Below, one piece after another: positions 48,418 through 55,882 of a DNA stretch of 64,000 bases (position 1 is the stretch's first letter; every line of letters starts with the position of its first letter). Made by a program: the position numbers and the translations under genes. Origin of the DNA: 2-02-FULL-55-14 sp964473365 (GTDB lineage Bacteria; Bacteroidota; Ignavibacteria; UBA10030); assembly GCA_964473365.1 (NCBI GenBank), contig CAYYOV010000004.1, positions 61,629 through 125,628 of the forward strand. Direction: 5' to 3'. The notes below the pieces were generated by a model. The model saw only the letters and a list, made by a program, of their open reading frames with translations, ran no database searches and was not told the DNA's origin.

Positions 48418-49656
48418 CTACGACAGACTCTGGAACAACACGATGCGATTCGTGTTCGTCCCGCGGGCGTTGTTGTCGATGCCCCAGATATTTGAGGTCT
48501 TCGTGAATTGTTGCTGGTTGATGATGACGGCCCGGCATTCGAATCCGCGACGGACGCCGATCGGCATGATCGATTCGTCAAGCCGGAGATGGCCGCGGCG
48601 CACCTCGCCGACCTCGAAAGCCACCCAACCGCCGGGGGCAGTGATGCGGTGGAGCTCGGCAAAGACGCCGTCCATCGCCCGTTCCCAGGATGGGAGGGAG
48701 CCGGTGACGGTGATCTGTTCGGCCACCGCCGCGGCGTCGATGCCGTTGAACCAGCATCGCAGCCAATTGTCGGCCGCATAGTCGACCATATTGAGGAAGG
48801 GGGGAGAGGTGACTGTCAAGCGGACCGTTCCTCGACGGACCGCTCGAAGATGACGCGCATCGCCGGTGATGAACCGCGCCCGGCGTCCTGCCTCCCGCAG
48901 AGTGCGCATATGCTCCGGGGTCACGCTCCGCAACAACGAAGCGGATTTTCGCAGGATGAGTGCCCGAACGTCGCGTTCGGTCGGGCGCTGGCGAAGTCTT
49001 CTATTGATCATCCGTTGCCGCTCGGCCGTGATGGCCTGATTGGGCGGAAGTGTGTAGACCGAAAAGAAGCCTGCCGAATGTCCCGTGAGGCGGTTCGTTG
49101 CCACCATCCGGATCCATGCATCGATCGCGTCCTCGTCGCCATTCTCGTGACGGCGGCGGAGGTACGAACGCAGGCCAACCAGATCAGACTCGGTCCGGGG
49201 GTGGTAGAACATCGAGAGGTCAATGTTGGCACTTCGTCCAGAACGGAACCGGATCGACTGCAGCCGTTGCCGTAGCGCTTCGAGGTCCGGAACGAACAAC
49301 CGGGGACGCGCCAGCAACGCGCTCAGCGGGTTGATGTCGTTGGCGATAATACGGCGCTGTGCCAGTCCAGCCTCGAGGGCGGTCGTCCCGCGTCCGCTGA
49401 ATGGGTCGAAGACCGCCTCACCCGGCTGGGTGAGAATATCGATGAAGAAGCGTGGGAGCTGCGGCTTGAAGCAGGCGCGATACGAGACCTCGTGCAACGA
49501 CGACGCTTTCCGCTGTTGTGCGGTCCAGAACTCACCGCTGAAGCGCGGAGCGGAGATCCCGCCGGCCTCGATCGTGTCGATCGCCGGCCGAAACGGCTGG
49601 AGGCGGCTGGCGATGTCGTCCGCGCGACGGTGTCGTATGGAAAGCACGAAGGCCAT
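48418..49656 (-). CDS. Orphan DNA methyltransferase (N4-cytosine/N6-adenine type)
   Basis: The 412-residue protein has SAM motif I as AVFDPFSGRGTTALEAGLAQRRIIANDINPLS (residues 82-112) and the catalytic motif IV as TSPPFLNMVDY (283-293). TSPP is most typical of N4-cytosine methyltransferases. About 190 residues, mostly helical and basic, separate the two motifs, and the order is I before IV. The N-terminus (HEVSYRACFKPQLPRFFIDILTQPGE) is like that of DNA modification methylases. No restriction endonuclease, specificity subunit or Vsr gene is adjacent, so it is probably a regulatory or defence-decoy methylase. An RNA substrate is not excluded. Confidence 0.82.
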   Translation of the reverse strand: MAFVLSIRHRRADDIASRLQPFRPAIDTIEAGGISAPRFSGEFWTAQQRKASSLHEVSYRACFKPQLPRFFIDILTQPGEAVFDPFSGRGTTALEAGLAQRRIIANDINPLSALLARPRLFVPDLEALRQRLQSIRFRSGRSANIDLSMFYHPRTESDLVGLRSYLRRRHENGDEDAIDAWIRMVATNRLTGHSAGFFSVYTLPPNQAITAERQRMINRRLRQRPTERDVRALILRKSASLLRSVTPEHMRTLREAGRRARFITGDARHLRAVRRGTVRLTVTSPPFLNMVDYAADNWLRCWFNGIDAAAVAEQITVTGSLPSWERAMDGVFAELHRITAPGGWVAFEVGEVRRGHLRLDESIMPIGVRRGFECRAVIINQQQFTKTSNIWGIDNNARGTNTNRIVLFQSLS

Positions 49657-49715
49657 GTTGGGTCGAATGTGGCGAGTTTCAGGGGTGATGTCAAGGGCGG
49701 GGAAGCGGAAAAACA

Positions 49716-49741
49716 GGCGGAGTCCGGAAAGGGACTCCGCC
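49716..49741 (-). terminator. Intrinsic terminator after the amidohydrolase pair
   Basis: GGCGGAGTCC (49716-49725) and GGACTCCGCC (49732-49741) form a perfect 10-bp stem with a six-base loop. The minus strand continues TGTTTTTCC, 21 bases past the amidohydrolase stop. Confidence 0.9.
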
Positions 49742-49761
49742 GTTTTCCCAAAGATGGTACA

Positions 49762-51108
49762 TCAATGGCAGCTCTCGCTGACGACCTTCCCGTTGATGAC
49801 AACACCGCAGACGTGGCTGGTGTATTCGAACGGATCGCCGTCGAACACGACGACGTCGGCATCCTTGCCGGCCTCGAGGGATCCAACCCGTTTGTCAACG
49901 CCGACGATCCTGGCGGCGTTGATGGTGATGGCCGCGAGCGCGTCCTCGAACCGGAGCCCGTTCGCGGCAGCGACGGCAGCCTCATACAGCACAATGCGAG
50001 TCTTCGGCACATATCCTTCGTGCCCGCTCTGAAAGGCGAATGGAATTCCCGCGGCCTTCAACTGCGCCGCCGTTTCCAACGAGAGGTTTTTCATGTCGCC
50101 ATTCGGCCGGGCCATGGTCGGATGCAGGATGACCGGCACGCCGGCCGCTTTCAGCTCATCGATCACCAGGTACGCTTCGGCGGCGCCGTCGAGGACCAGT
50201 TTGAACCCGAATTCCTTCTGGAGCCGGAGGACCGTCAGAATGTCCGTTGCACGATTGGCCGTGTAGAGGATGCGGACCTCGCCGGAGAGGACTCGCGAGA
50301 GCAGCTCCATCTTCAGGTCACGTGCCGGCCGCTTTTCGGGATCCTTGGCTCCGAGCTTCTTGACATACTCCTGTGCCTTGATGAATTCGCCACGCAGCAC
50401 GGCGATGGCTTTTCCGCTGGTGCCCGGAGTGCGGTAATTTCCCTGGACCGAAGGTCCGAGCGTGAATGCGACCATGCCGTCGGACACGAGCGCCTCCTGC
50501 ACCGTTCCTCCGACTGGTTTGACGACGATCGTTGTGCCGCTGGCGAGTGCGCCGGGAGAGTGACCCGTGTGCAGTGTCGTGATACCCAGGTTCCGGACGA
50601 ATTCAACGAGCGGCTCGCGCGGGTCATACGCGTCGATCGCCCGCAACTCCGGCTGGAAGGCGTCGGATGTCTCCAACTGCATCTGGTCCGCAGGGATGTT
50701 CAGAATGCCCGAGAGGCCGACGGTCGAGTGTGCGTCGACAAGTCCGGGCGTGACAACAGCTCCCGACAGAACCTTGTATCCGTCGGGGATCGCAATGGTG
50801 GACGCGGGACCGACCCGTTCGATCGTGCCATTTCGGGTCAGAACGACACCGTCGGAAATCGGCGCGCTGGCCATGGTGTAGACGACCTTCCCCTTGATCG
50901 CGACCTGGGCCTGAGCGAATGAGGATAGGAAGACGGTGCAGGCACAAACCGCCATGAGCCAAAGAGTGAACCGCCAAGGGCGCCAAGGAAGGACAGAGGT
51001 AGGAGGGGTGGTCATGACTCTCATCAATGTACCGTCGCGTTCTTGGCGGGCCCGGGGCGTCATAGGTCTTAGCGTCTTGGCAGTACGTGTCGATTCATTC
51101 GAGCTCAT
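49762..51108 (-). CDS. Amidohydrolase-family protein with degenerate metal site (likely non-catalytic partner)
   Basis: The 448-residue protein starts at the ATG at 51108, with AGGAGG six bases upstream and a one-base TAATG overlap with the preceding gene. It is a clear paralogue of that gene (shared TVLRLQKEFGF and VGSLEAGKDADVVVFDGDPFEYTSHV). Metal ligands are lost: the HxH after PGLVDAH reads HST, the partner's HHHTHRADD is YTANRATD, VLHHVTEAY is VLDGAAEAY, and the catalytic HTDD is replaced by QSGHEG. The signal peptide (LWLMAVCACTVFLSSFAQAQ) begins only near residue 49; the preceding ~48 residues are encoded largely by a dispersed repeat. Export in such a form is uncertain, and a start at Met29 or Met52 is possible. 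Confidence 0.85.
   Translation of the reverse strand: MSSNESTRTAKTLRPMTPRARQERDGTLMRVMTTPPTSVLPWRPWRFTLWLMAVCACTVFLSSFAQAQVAIKGKVVYTMASAPISDGVVLTRNGTIERVGPASTIAIPDGYKVLSGAVVTPGLVDAHSTVGLSGILNIPADQMQLETSDAFQPELRAIDAYDPREPLVEFVRNLGITTLHTGHSPGALASGTTIVVKPVGGTVQEALVSDGMVAFTLGPSVQGNYRTPGTSGKAIAVLRGEFIKAQEYVKKLGAKDPEKRPARDLKMELLSRVLSGEVRILYTANRATDILTVLRLQKEFGFKLVLDGAAEAYLVIDELKAAGVPVILHPTMARPNGDMKNLSLETAAQLKAAGIPFAFQSGHEGYVPKTRIVLYEAAVAAANGLRFEDALAAITINAARIVGVDKRVGSLEAGKDADVVVFDGDPFEYTSHVCGVVINGKVVSESCH
50971..51080. repeat. Dispersed inverted repeat element, copy B (inside a coding region)
   Basis: CCGCCAAGGGCGCCAAGG (50971-50988) faces CGCGTTCTTGGCG (51036-51048), GCGTCATAGG (51057-51066) and GTCTTAGCGTCTTGG (51066-51080). 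The right-hand words and their order match copy A at 20015-20041. The element encodes most of the N-terminal extension of the degenerate amidohydrolase. Confidence 0.5.
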
Positions 51109-52409
51109 TATTCACCTCCTCCGCACGCGTCGAGCGTGACTCCGTCGGGGAAGACCTCGTATCCGCCGACAGCATACTTGTAGTCGTTCGGGTTCGACCG
51201 GTCCCACACCTTTGTCCCGTCGATCCAGGTCTGTTCGACATGCGTGTAAACGCTGAACGGGTCTCCTGAGAGCACGATGAAGTCGGCATCCTTGCCCGGC
51301 TTCAGCGAACCGACGCGTTCTCCGAGGTCGAGCATCTGGGCACCGTTGATCGTCAGGGCTTTGATGGCTTCGAGGCGATCCATGCCTCCCCGGACGCCGA
51401 GCGCGGCCGAACGCAGAAACAGGCGTGAATCCGTGATACCATCGTCAGTATGGAAGCCCGTCAGGACGCCCGCTTTCACGAGCGCGGCTCCGTTCTGGTA
51501 GTTCAGATTGACCGCCTCCTGTTTTCCGCCCGGGGCGTCGATGACGATCACCGAGCAGCTTGCCTTTGCGTCGGCGATCTCTTTTGCAACGAGGTAGGCT
51601 TCCGTGACGTGGTGGAGGACGACGCGAAATCCAAACTCTTTCTGGAGACGGAGAACGGTCACAATGTCGTCAGCCCTGTGCGTATGGTGATGGACGATAC
51701 GCCGGCCATCGAGGATCTCGAGCATTGCTTCCATCTCGAGGTCACGCTTCGGCATCTTGTCGCGATCGCCCTTTGCCGCTGCGACCTTGGCCTTGTAGTC
51801 TTGCGCCTTCACGAACAACTGTCGGACAAGTGCGGCAGACTTGGCTCGGGTCCCCGGGAAGGGCTTCTCGCCGATCGAATTCGTGCCGTTCGCCATCTTC
51901 ATGCCGCCGTAGATCGTCCGATCCTTGTCGACATAGACGAGCATCTCTTCGACGCTGTGTGCCGGCCGGGGCTTGACGTAGACAGTCTGGCCGCTCATCA
52001 GGTGGCCGGAGCCGGGCATGATGTTGACGGTCGTAATGCCGCCGGCCAGCGCCTTCTTGAAGGACTCGTCCAACGGGTTGATGCCGTCGAGAATGCGTAC
52101 GTCCGGATGGAGCGCTGACGAGCGATCGCCGCCTGATCCGCCGCCGATATGAGAATGCGTATCGACGAGACCCGGAAGAATGGTCTTGCCCGTGACGTCA
52201 AGAACCTCAGCGCCTGCCGGGACGGTGGTAGAGGCCGGACCGACCGAAACGATCTTGCCGTTGCGGACGATCAGCACGCCGTTATCGATGGCACTTCCGT
52301 CGACAGGAACGATCCGCGCGCCACGGAGGACCGTGACGGACTCTTGTGCCTGACTGACGGCCGTCAGCGCGATGACAGCGCTGACGAGCGCTAGCCCGAA
52401 GTGTTTCAT
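51108..52409 (-). CDS. Secreted metal-dependent amidohydrolase (imidazolonepropionase-like)
   Basis: The 433-residue protein has a signal peptide (MKHFGLALVSAVIALTAVSQAQ). The composite amidohydrolase fold opens with VLRGARIVPVDGSAIDNGVLIVRNGKIVSVG. The metal motif HxH is in LPGLVDTHSHIGG (His85, His87). HHHTHRADD (240-248), VLHHVTEAY (His266/267) and TGFHTDDG (His320, Asp322) provide the other ligands and the catalytic Asp. The C-terminal VGSLKPGKDADFIVLSGDPF is standard. Exported members hydrolyse dipeptides or cyclic amides; the substrate here is unknown. Its stop overlaps the start of a degenerate paralogue, so a heteromeric complex is plausible. Confidence 0.9.
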   Translation of the reverse strand: MKHFGLALVSAVIALTAVSQAQESVTVLRGARIVPVDGSAIDNGVLIVRNGKIVSVGPASTTVPAGAEVLDVTGKTILPGLVDTHSHIGGGSGGDRSSALHPDVRILDGINPLDESFKKALAGGITTVNIMPGSGHLMSGQTVYVKPRPAHSVEEMLVYVDKDRTIYGGMKMANGTNSIGEKPFPGTRAKSAALVRQLFVKAQDYKAKVAAAKGDRDKMPKRDLEMEAMLEILDGRRIVHHHTHRADDIVTVLRLQKEFGFRVVLHHVTEAYLVAKEIADAKASCSVIVIDAPGGKQEAVNLNYQNGAALVKAGVLTGFHTDDGITDSRLFLRSAALGVRGGMDRLEAIKALTINGAQMLDLGERVGSLKPGKDADFIVLSGDPFSVYTHVEQTWIDGTKVWDRSNPNDYKYAVGGYEVFPDGVTLDACGGGE

Positions 52410-52506
52410 GGAAACTCCCTTGGAATGAATGGATGTCGCGGAAGAAGGACCGCCGGGGAAAGCGCTCCCGGCGGTCGCTGAAACGGTACTGATGGACGGC
52501 CCGCCT

Positions 52507-52944
52507 TCAGGAGCGCGTGCCGGTGATGTAACTGGTCAGGTGTTGGATCGTCTGTTCGCGTTCTGCGATCAGACGTTTGACGACGTCGCCGATCGAGATC
52601 AGCCCGACGAGACGACCATTCTCGAGCACCGGAAGGTGACGGAACCGATGGCCCGTCATCAAGTCCATGCAATGGTCGATACTCGCGTCTGGCGAAACCG
52701 ATACGACGTTTCGTGTCATGACGTCCGAGACATTTGTTGTGTGGGCTGTCCGCCCCTGGAGGACGATCTTGCGTGCGTAGTCACGCTCCGAAAAGAGACC
52801 CACAACTGCATCTCCCTCACGTACGACAAGGATACCGATGTTGTGCTCCTCCAGCAGTCGAAGGGCGTCGATCACGGCCGCCCCCGGGCTGATCGTGTAC
52901 ACCGTGCTTCCTTTAACTTCTAGTATCGTCCGGACAGTCGTCAT
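52507..52944 (-). CDS. Tandem CBS-domain protein
   Basis: The 145-residue protein consists of one CBS pair (Bateman module). The first domain spans GAAVIDALRLLEEHNIGILVVREGDAVVGLFSERDYARKIV and the second DASIDHCMDLMTGHRFRHLPVLENGRLVGLISIGDVVKRLI, linked by VSDVMTRNVVSVSP. Such stand-alone modules bind adenosyl compounds or NADH and regulate partners. AGGAGG precedes the start by nine bases. It lies between the amidohydrolase pair and a GAF-SpoIIE phosphatase, and could report energy state to that signalling group, which is inference. Confidence 0.92.
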   Translation of the reverse strand: MTTVRTILEVKGSTVYTISPGAAVIDALRLLEEHNIGILVVREGDAVVGLFSERDYARKIVLQGRTAHTTNVSDVMTRNVVSVSPDASIDHCMDLMTGHRFRHLPVLENGRLVGLISIGDVVKRLIAEREQTIQHLTSYITGTRS

Positions 52945-53032
52945 CGCTCATCCCTCCTATATGGTCCTTCACAATGACATTGCGTGGAGTGCAGTTCCAT
53001 CTGTCAGCCCGGTCCTTTGCGGGACTGGTTTC

Positions 53033-54328
53033 TCATTGCCGGCGGATCACGAGCAATGTGCGGTCGTCCGATTGCGGCGCCCCTTTGCTGAAGGCCGCGA
53101 CCGACTCGAACAACGCTTTGCCGATCTCCTTGGCAGAGCCGGTCCGGTGCGCGGCAACGGTCTGCATGATCCGTTCCCGCCCGAACTGGTTCTGTGAGAT
53201 GTCCATGCTTTCTGTGATGCCGTCGGTGAAGATGACGACCGTATCGAGGGGGTTGAGCATGACGGATGACTCTTCGTATCCAACCCCTTCGAACAGGCCT
53301 ACCGGAAGCCCCGTTGAGGGAAGTTCGGACATCGCACCATCTGCTGACAAGAGGATGGCGGGATCGTGACCGGCATTCGCATACGTCAGCCGATGGGCTG
53401 CGGGGTCGAGCATGGCGAGAAAGACCGTGGCGAACTTCTCTGCACTCGTGCTCTTGTGCAGCAGGCGATTGGAATGGTCCAGAATGAGCGACGGCCGTTC
53501 GCGAGTCTCCACGGTAGCCCGAAGGGTCGCCTGGAGGTTCGCCATGAGGAGGGCGGCACCCATCCCTTTTCCGGACACGTCGGCGATGCACAGCGCAAGC
53601 CCCGCGCCCGACGACTGGATGATGTCGTACGAGTCCCCCCCGACGGAGGCGGCCGGTATCGTATCCGCAAAGACCTCATATCCAGGGATCTCCGGCAGTG
53701 CGGCCGGGAGAAGTTCCGTCTGGATGGCGGCTGCCAGTGTGAGCTCCTCCTGCATCTTCACGAACGCCTTTTCCTGTTCATGGAGGCGGGCATTTTCCAC
53801 GATCTGCGCGGACTGGGCTGCTATGATCGACAGCAAACGTAGATCGTCATCGGTGAAATTCTTCCCCTCTTTCTTGTTGTACACCGTCAGGACGCCCCGG
53901 ATCTTGGACTTCACGATGAGGGGGACGACCAGCAGCGACTTGATGGACGCGTCCCACTGGATGCCGCGAAACCGCTCGTCGGTGGCCGGGTCGTTGATGA
54001 CCAGCGGCTTCTTGTTGATGTACATCCATCCGAGCAACGCCTGGTTGAAATGGTACTTCACCCGCTCCATCGAGACCTCGGCCGTGCGGATGAGGGTCTT
54101 CATGGAGTCTTGTTCGGACTCCTCCACGAGCGTAACGACACCCTGTTCGGCGAGCACGGCGCGGAGCGAGCGCCGCACGACGGTCTGGATGATCTCCTCG
54201 GAATTCAACGAGGCGCCGATCGTGCGCGAGAGGTCGTTCAGGATGGAGAGCTCCTCGACGGCTCGTCGCAGCCTGAGATTCTCGTCCTCGAGCAGTTTGA
54301 ATCTGTCAACGATCTCTGAGCCAGCCAT
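53033..54328 (-). CDS. GAF-domain PP2C (SpoIIE/RsbU-type) serine phosphatase
   Basis: The 431-residue protein starts with a coiled-coil-like helix (VDRFKLLEDENLRLRRAVEELSILNDLSRTIGASL). A GAF domain covers about residues 40-190 (VVRRSLRAVLAEQGVVTLVEE...LLVVPLIVKSKIRGVLTVYNKKEGKNFTDDDLRLLSIIAAQSAQIVENARLHEQE). The phosphatase domain follows: MQEELTLAAAIQTELLPAALPEIPGYEVFADTIPAASVGGDSYDII, CIADVSGKGMGAALLMANLQATLR and VVIFTDGITESMD carry the metal aspartates. RsbU-like enzymes dephosphorylate STAS anti-anti-sigma factors in partner-switching stress pathways. No STAS or anti-sigma gene is next to it. Confidence 0.92.
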   Translation of the reverse strand: MAGSEIVDRFKLLEDENLRLRRAVEELSILNDLSRTIGASLNSEEIIQTVVRRSLRAVLAEQGVVTLVEESEQDSMKTLIRTAEVSMERVKYHFNQALLGWMYINKKPLVINDPATDERFRGIQWDASIKSLLVVPLIVKSKIRGVLTVYNKKEGKNFTDDDLRLLSIIAAQSAQIVENARLHEQEKAFVKMQEELTLAAAIQTELLPAALPEIPGYEVFADTIPAASVGGDSYDIIQSSGAGLALCIADVSGKGMGAALLMANLQATLRATVETRERPSLILDHSNRLLHKSTSAEKFATVFLAMLDPAAHRLTYANAGHDPAILLSADGAMSELPSTGLPVGLFEGVGYEESSVMLNPLDTVVIFTDGITESMDISQNQFGRERIMQTVAAHRTGSAKEIGKALFESVAAFSKGAPQSDDRTLLVIRRQ

Positions 54329-54391
54329 AGTGTCGATCCTCGATTATCGTAGGGTGGGTGTCTTCTCGGGTGCCTTGCGACTGATCTGCCG

Positions 54392-55093
54392 TCAGATCCC
54401 CAATACCAGTCGTTCGGCCAGTTGCGCCGGCAAGCCGGCCCGGTAGATCTTCTCGGCCGTCGCCGGTACGTCGTACTGCACGCGGACATGTTCGAACGTC
54501 ACGGCATCCGTATCGAACAAACCATAGCACGCCCTCGCGTCGCCGTCCCGCGGTTGCCCGACGCTGCCGACGTTGACGATGAAACGCCTGCCCGGCACCA
54601 CCTGCCGAGACGCCAGGTCCTCCGGAAAGATCTCCGGTTGATGTGTGTGTCCGACAAAGCAGATTGGGGTCGAAAATGCACGGAAATTCCTTGCTGCGTC
54701 GATATCATCCATGATATAGTCGAAGGCCATGGGGTCGTGCGGCGCGGCATGAACAAAGGTCTGCCCAAAGCGTTCGATAGTTGGGGCAAACGTGCGGAGG
54801 AACGCAAGATCGGAGTCTTCCAACTGAGTGGCCGTCCACTCGATCGCTCGTCGCGCCAGGGGGCTGAACGTCAGTCGCTCGTTGATGTCGAAGGCCGCGG
54901 CGTCGTGATTGCCGAGCAGGCACGGGATCTCCCGGGTCCGTATGGCGGCCAAGCAGGGTCCGGGGTCGGGCCCGTAGCCGACGAGATCGCCGAGACAGAG
55001 CATCGCATCGACAGTCCTTCGATCGATATCCTCCAGGACGGTCGTGAGAGCTTCGAGATTGCCGTGAACGTCGGAAATGATGGCGAGCCGCAT
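54392..55093 (-). CDS. Calcineurin-like metallophosphoesterase
   Basis: The 233-residue protein starts at the ATG at 55093 (MRLAIISDVHGNLEAL). The metallophosphatase signature is complete: DVHGN, CLGDLVGYGPDP (GDxVxYGP), CLLGNHD, TFVHAAPHDP, and CFVGHTHQPEIF (GHTH), with FIVNVGSVGQPRDGDARACYGLFD at the end. This pattern is the YfcE/PrpE-like subgroup that includes bacterial diadenosine tetraphosphatases and phosphodiesterases; the substrate is undetermined. It lies 63 bases upstream of the SpoIIE phosphatase gene. Confidence 0.92.
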   Translation of the reverse strand: MRLAIISDVHGNLEALTTVLEDIDRRTVDAMLCLGDLVGYGPDPGPCLAAIRTREIPCLLGNHDAAAFDINERLTFSPLARRAIEWTATQLEDSDLAFLRTFAPTIERFGQTFVHAAPHDPMAFDYIMDDIDAARNFRAFSTPICFVGHTHQPEIFPEDLASRQVVPGRRFIVNVGSVGQPRDGDARACYGLFDTDAVTFEHVRVQYDVPATAEKIYRAGLPAQLAERLVLGI

Positions 55094-55112
55094 GAGAGAT
55101 CGGGAAAGGAGT

Positions 55113-55868
55113 TCAGGAGCCGAATTCTTGGCCGACGAGCATCGTGTAGCCGTCGACGGCCACATCGTCGCTGGTGGAAACGTGTGAGCGCGAACCGGAA
55201 CCGACATTCAACTTCCACTGGTAGAGGTCGGAGAGGGTCGGTTCGAGCTTGGACAGCAATGTGGTGAACTGTCCGCTCTGTTCATAGCGTTCGGCGTCGC
55301 GCTGTGAGGTCCAGGCCGTCACGGACAGCATCTTCGTCGTGTCGTTCGGGTCTTCGACGAGGTACGCCCTCCGGCATCCGTCCTGCGTGCGGAGGACGGG
55401 CAGGATGTCCTGTTCGTAGATCCGCCGGAATTCGCCGCGCGACCCTTCGCGGATCCGATGCGAGACCACGCGGACATAATCGGGCGTGAAGTGGGCCGCC
55501 GAAGACTGGCGCGCGGTAGCGGCAACATCGAATCGTCTCACAACCGGGTCGTTCGAAACGGGTTCATACTTGACCGTCAGGTCGGCGCCGAGTTCGAGCC
55601 GCCATTCCGTCGCGTCGGCAAAGTAGGGACGAAGGATCTCGAGCAGCTCGCGAAATCGCCCGCTCTGCTCGTAGCGCTGCACGTCCTCGGCCGTGCGCCA
55701 CGTCGTCATTGAAATGCACTCCTGGGCGTCGGAATTGCTCCGGAGCAGCGCGGCCGAGAGACAACCCGGCATCTCGCGGAGCGCCGGAATGATCGAGCGT
55801 TCATACGCCTGACGCAGCGCTTCGGGGCTGGCGTCGTTGGTGCGGACTTGTACGAATCGGATGAGCAT
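55113..55868 (-). CDS. Protein with two antibiotic-biosynthesis-monooxygenase (ABM)-like domains
   Basis: The 251-residue protein starts at the ATG at 55868 (MLIRFVQVRTNDASPEALRQAYERSIIPALREMPGC). It is an internal duplication. Domain 1 ends with SDAQECISMTTWRTAEDVQRYEQSGRFRELLEILRPYF, and domain 2 (from about residue 128) repeats it as YVRVVSHRIREGSRGEFRRIYEQDILPVLRTQDGCRRAYLVE...MLSVTAWTSQRDAERYEQSGQFTTLLSKLEPTL. The repeated W-x-[ST]-x-x-[DE]-A-x-R-Y-E-Q-S-G pattern is that of dimeric alpha/beta-barrel ABM proteins. Catalytic function, if any, is unknown. It ends 19 bases before the phosphoesterase start. Confidence 0.82.
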   Translation of the reverse strand: MLIRFVQVRTNDASPEALRQAYERSIIPALREMPGCLSAALLRSNSDAQECISMTTWRTAEDVQRYEQSGRFRELLEILRPYFADATEWRLELGADLTVKYEPVSNDPVVRRFDVAATARQSSAAHFTPDYVRVVSHRIREGSRGEFRRIYEQDILPVLRTQDGCRRAYLVEDPNDTTKMLSVTAWTSQRDAERYEQSGQFTTLLSKLEPTLSDLYQWKLNVGSGSRSHVSTSDDVAVDGYTMLVGQEFGS

Positions 55869-55882
55869 GGAGGTCTCCGGCG

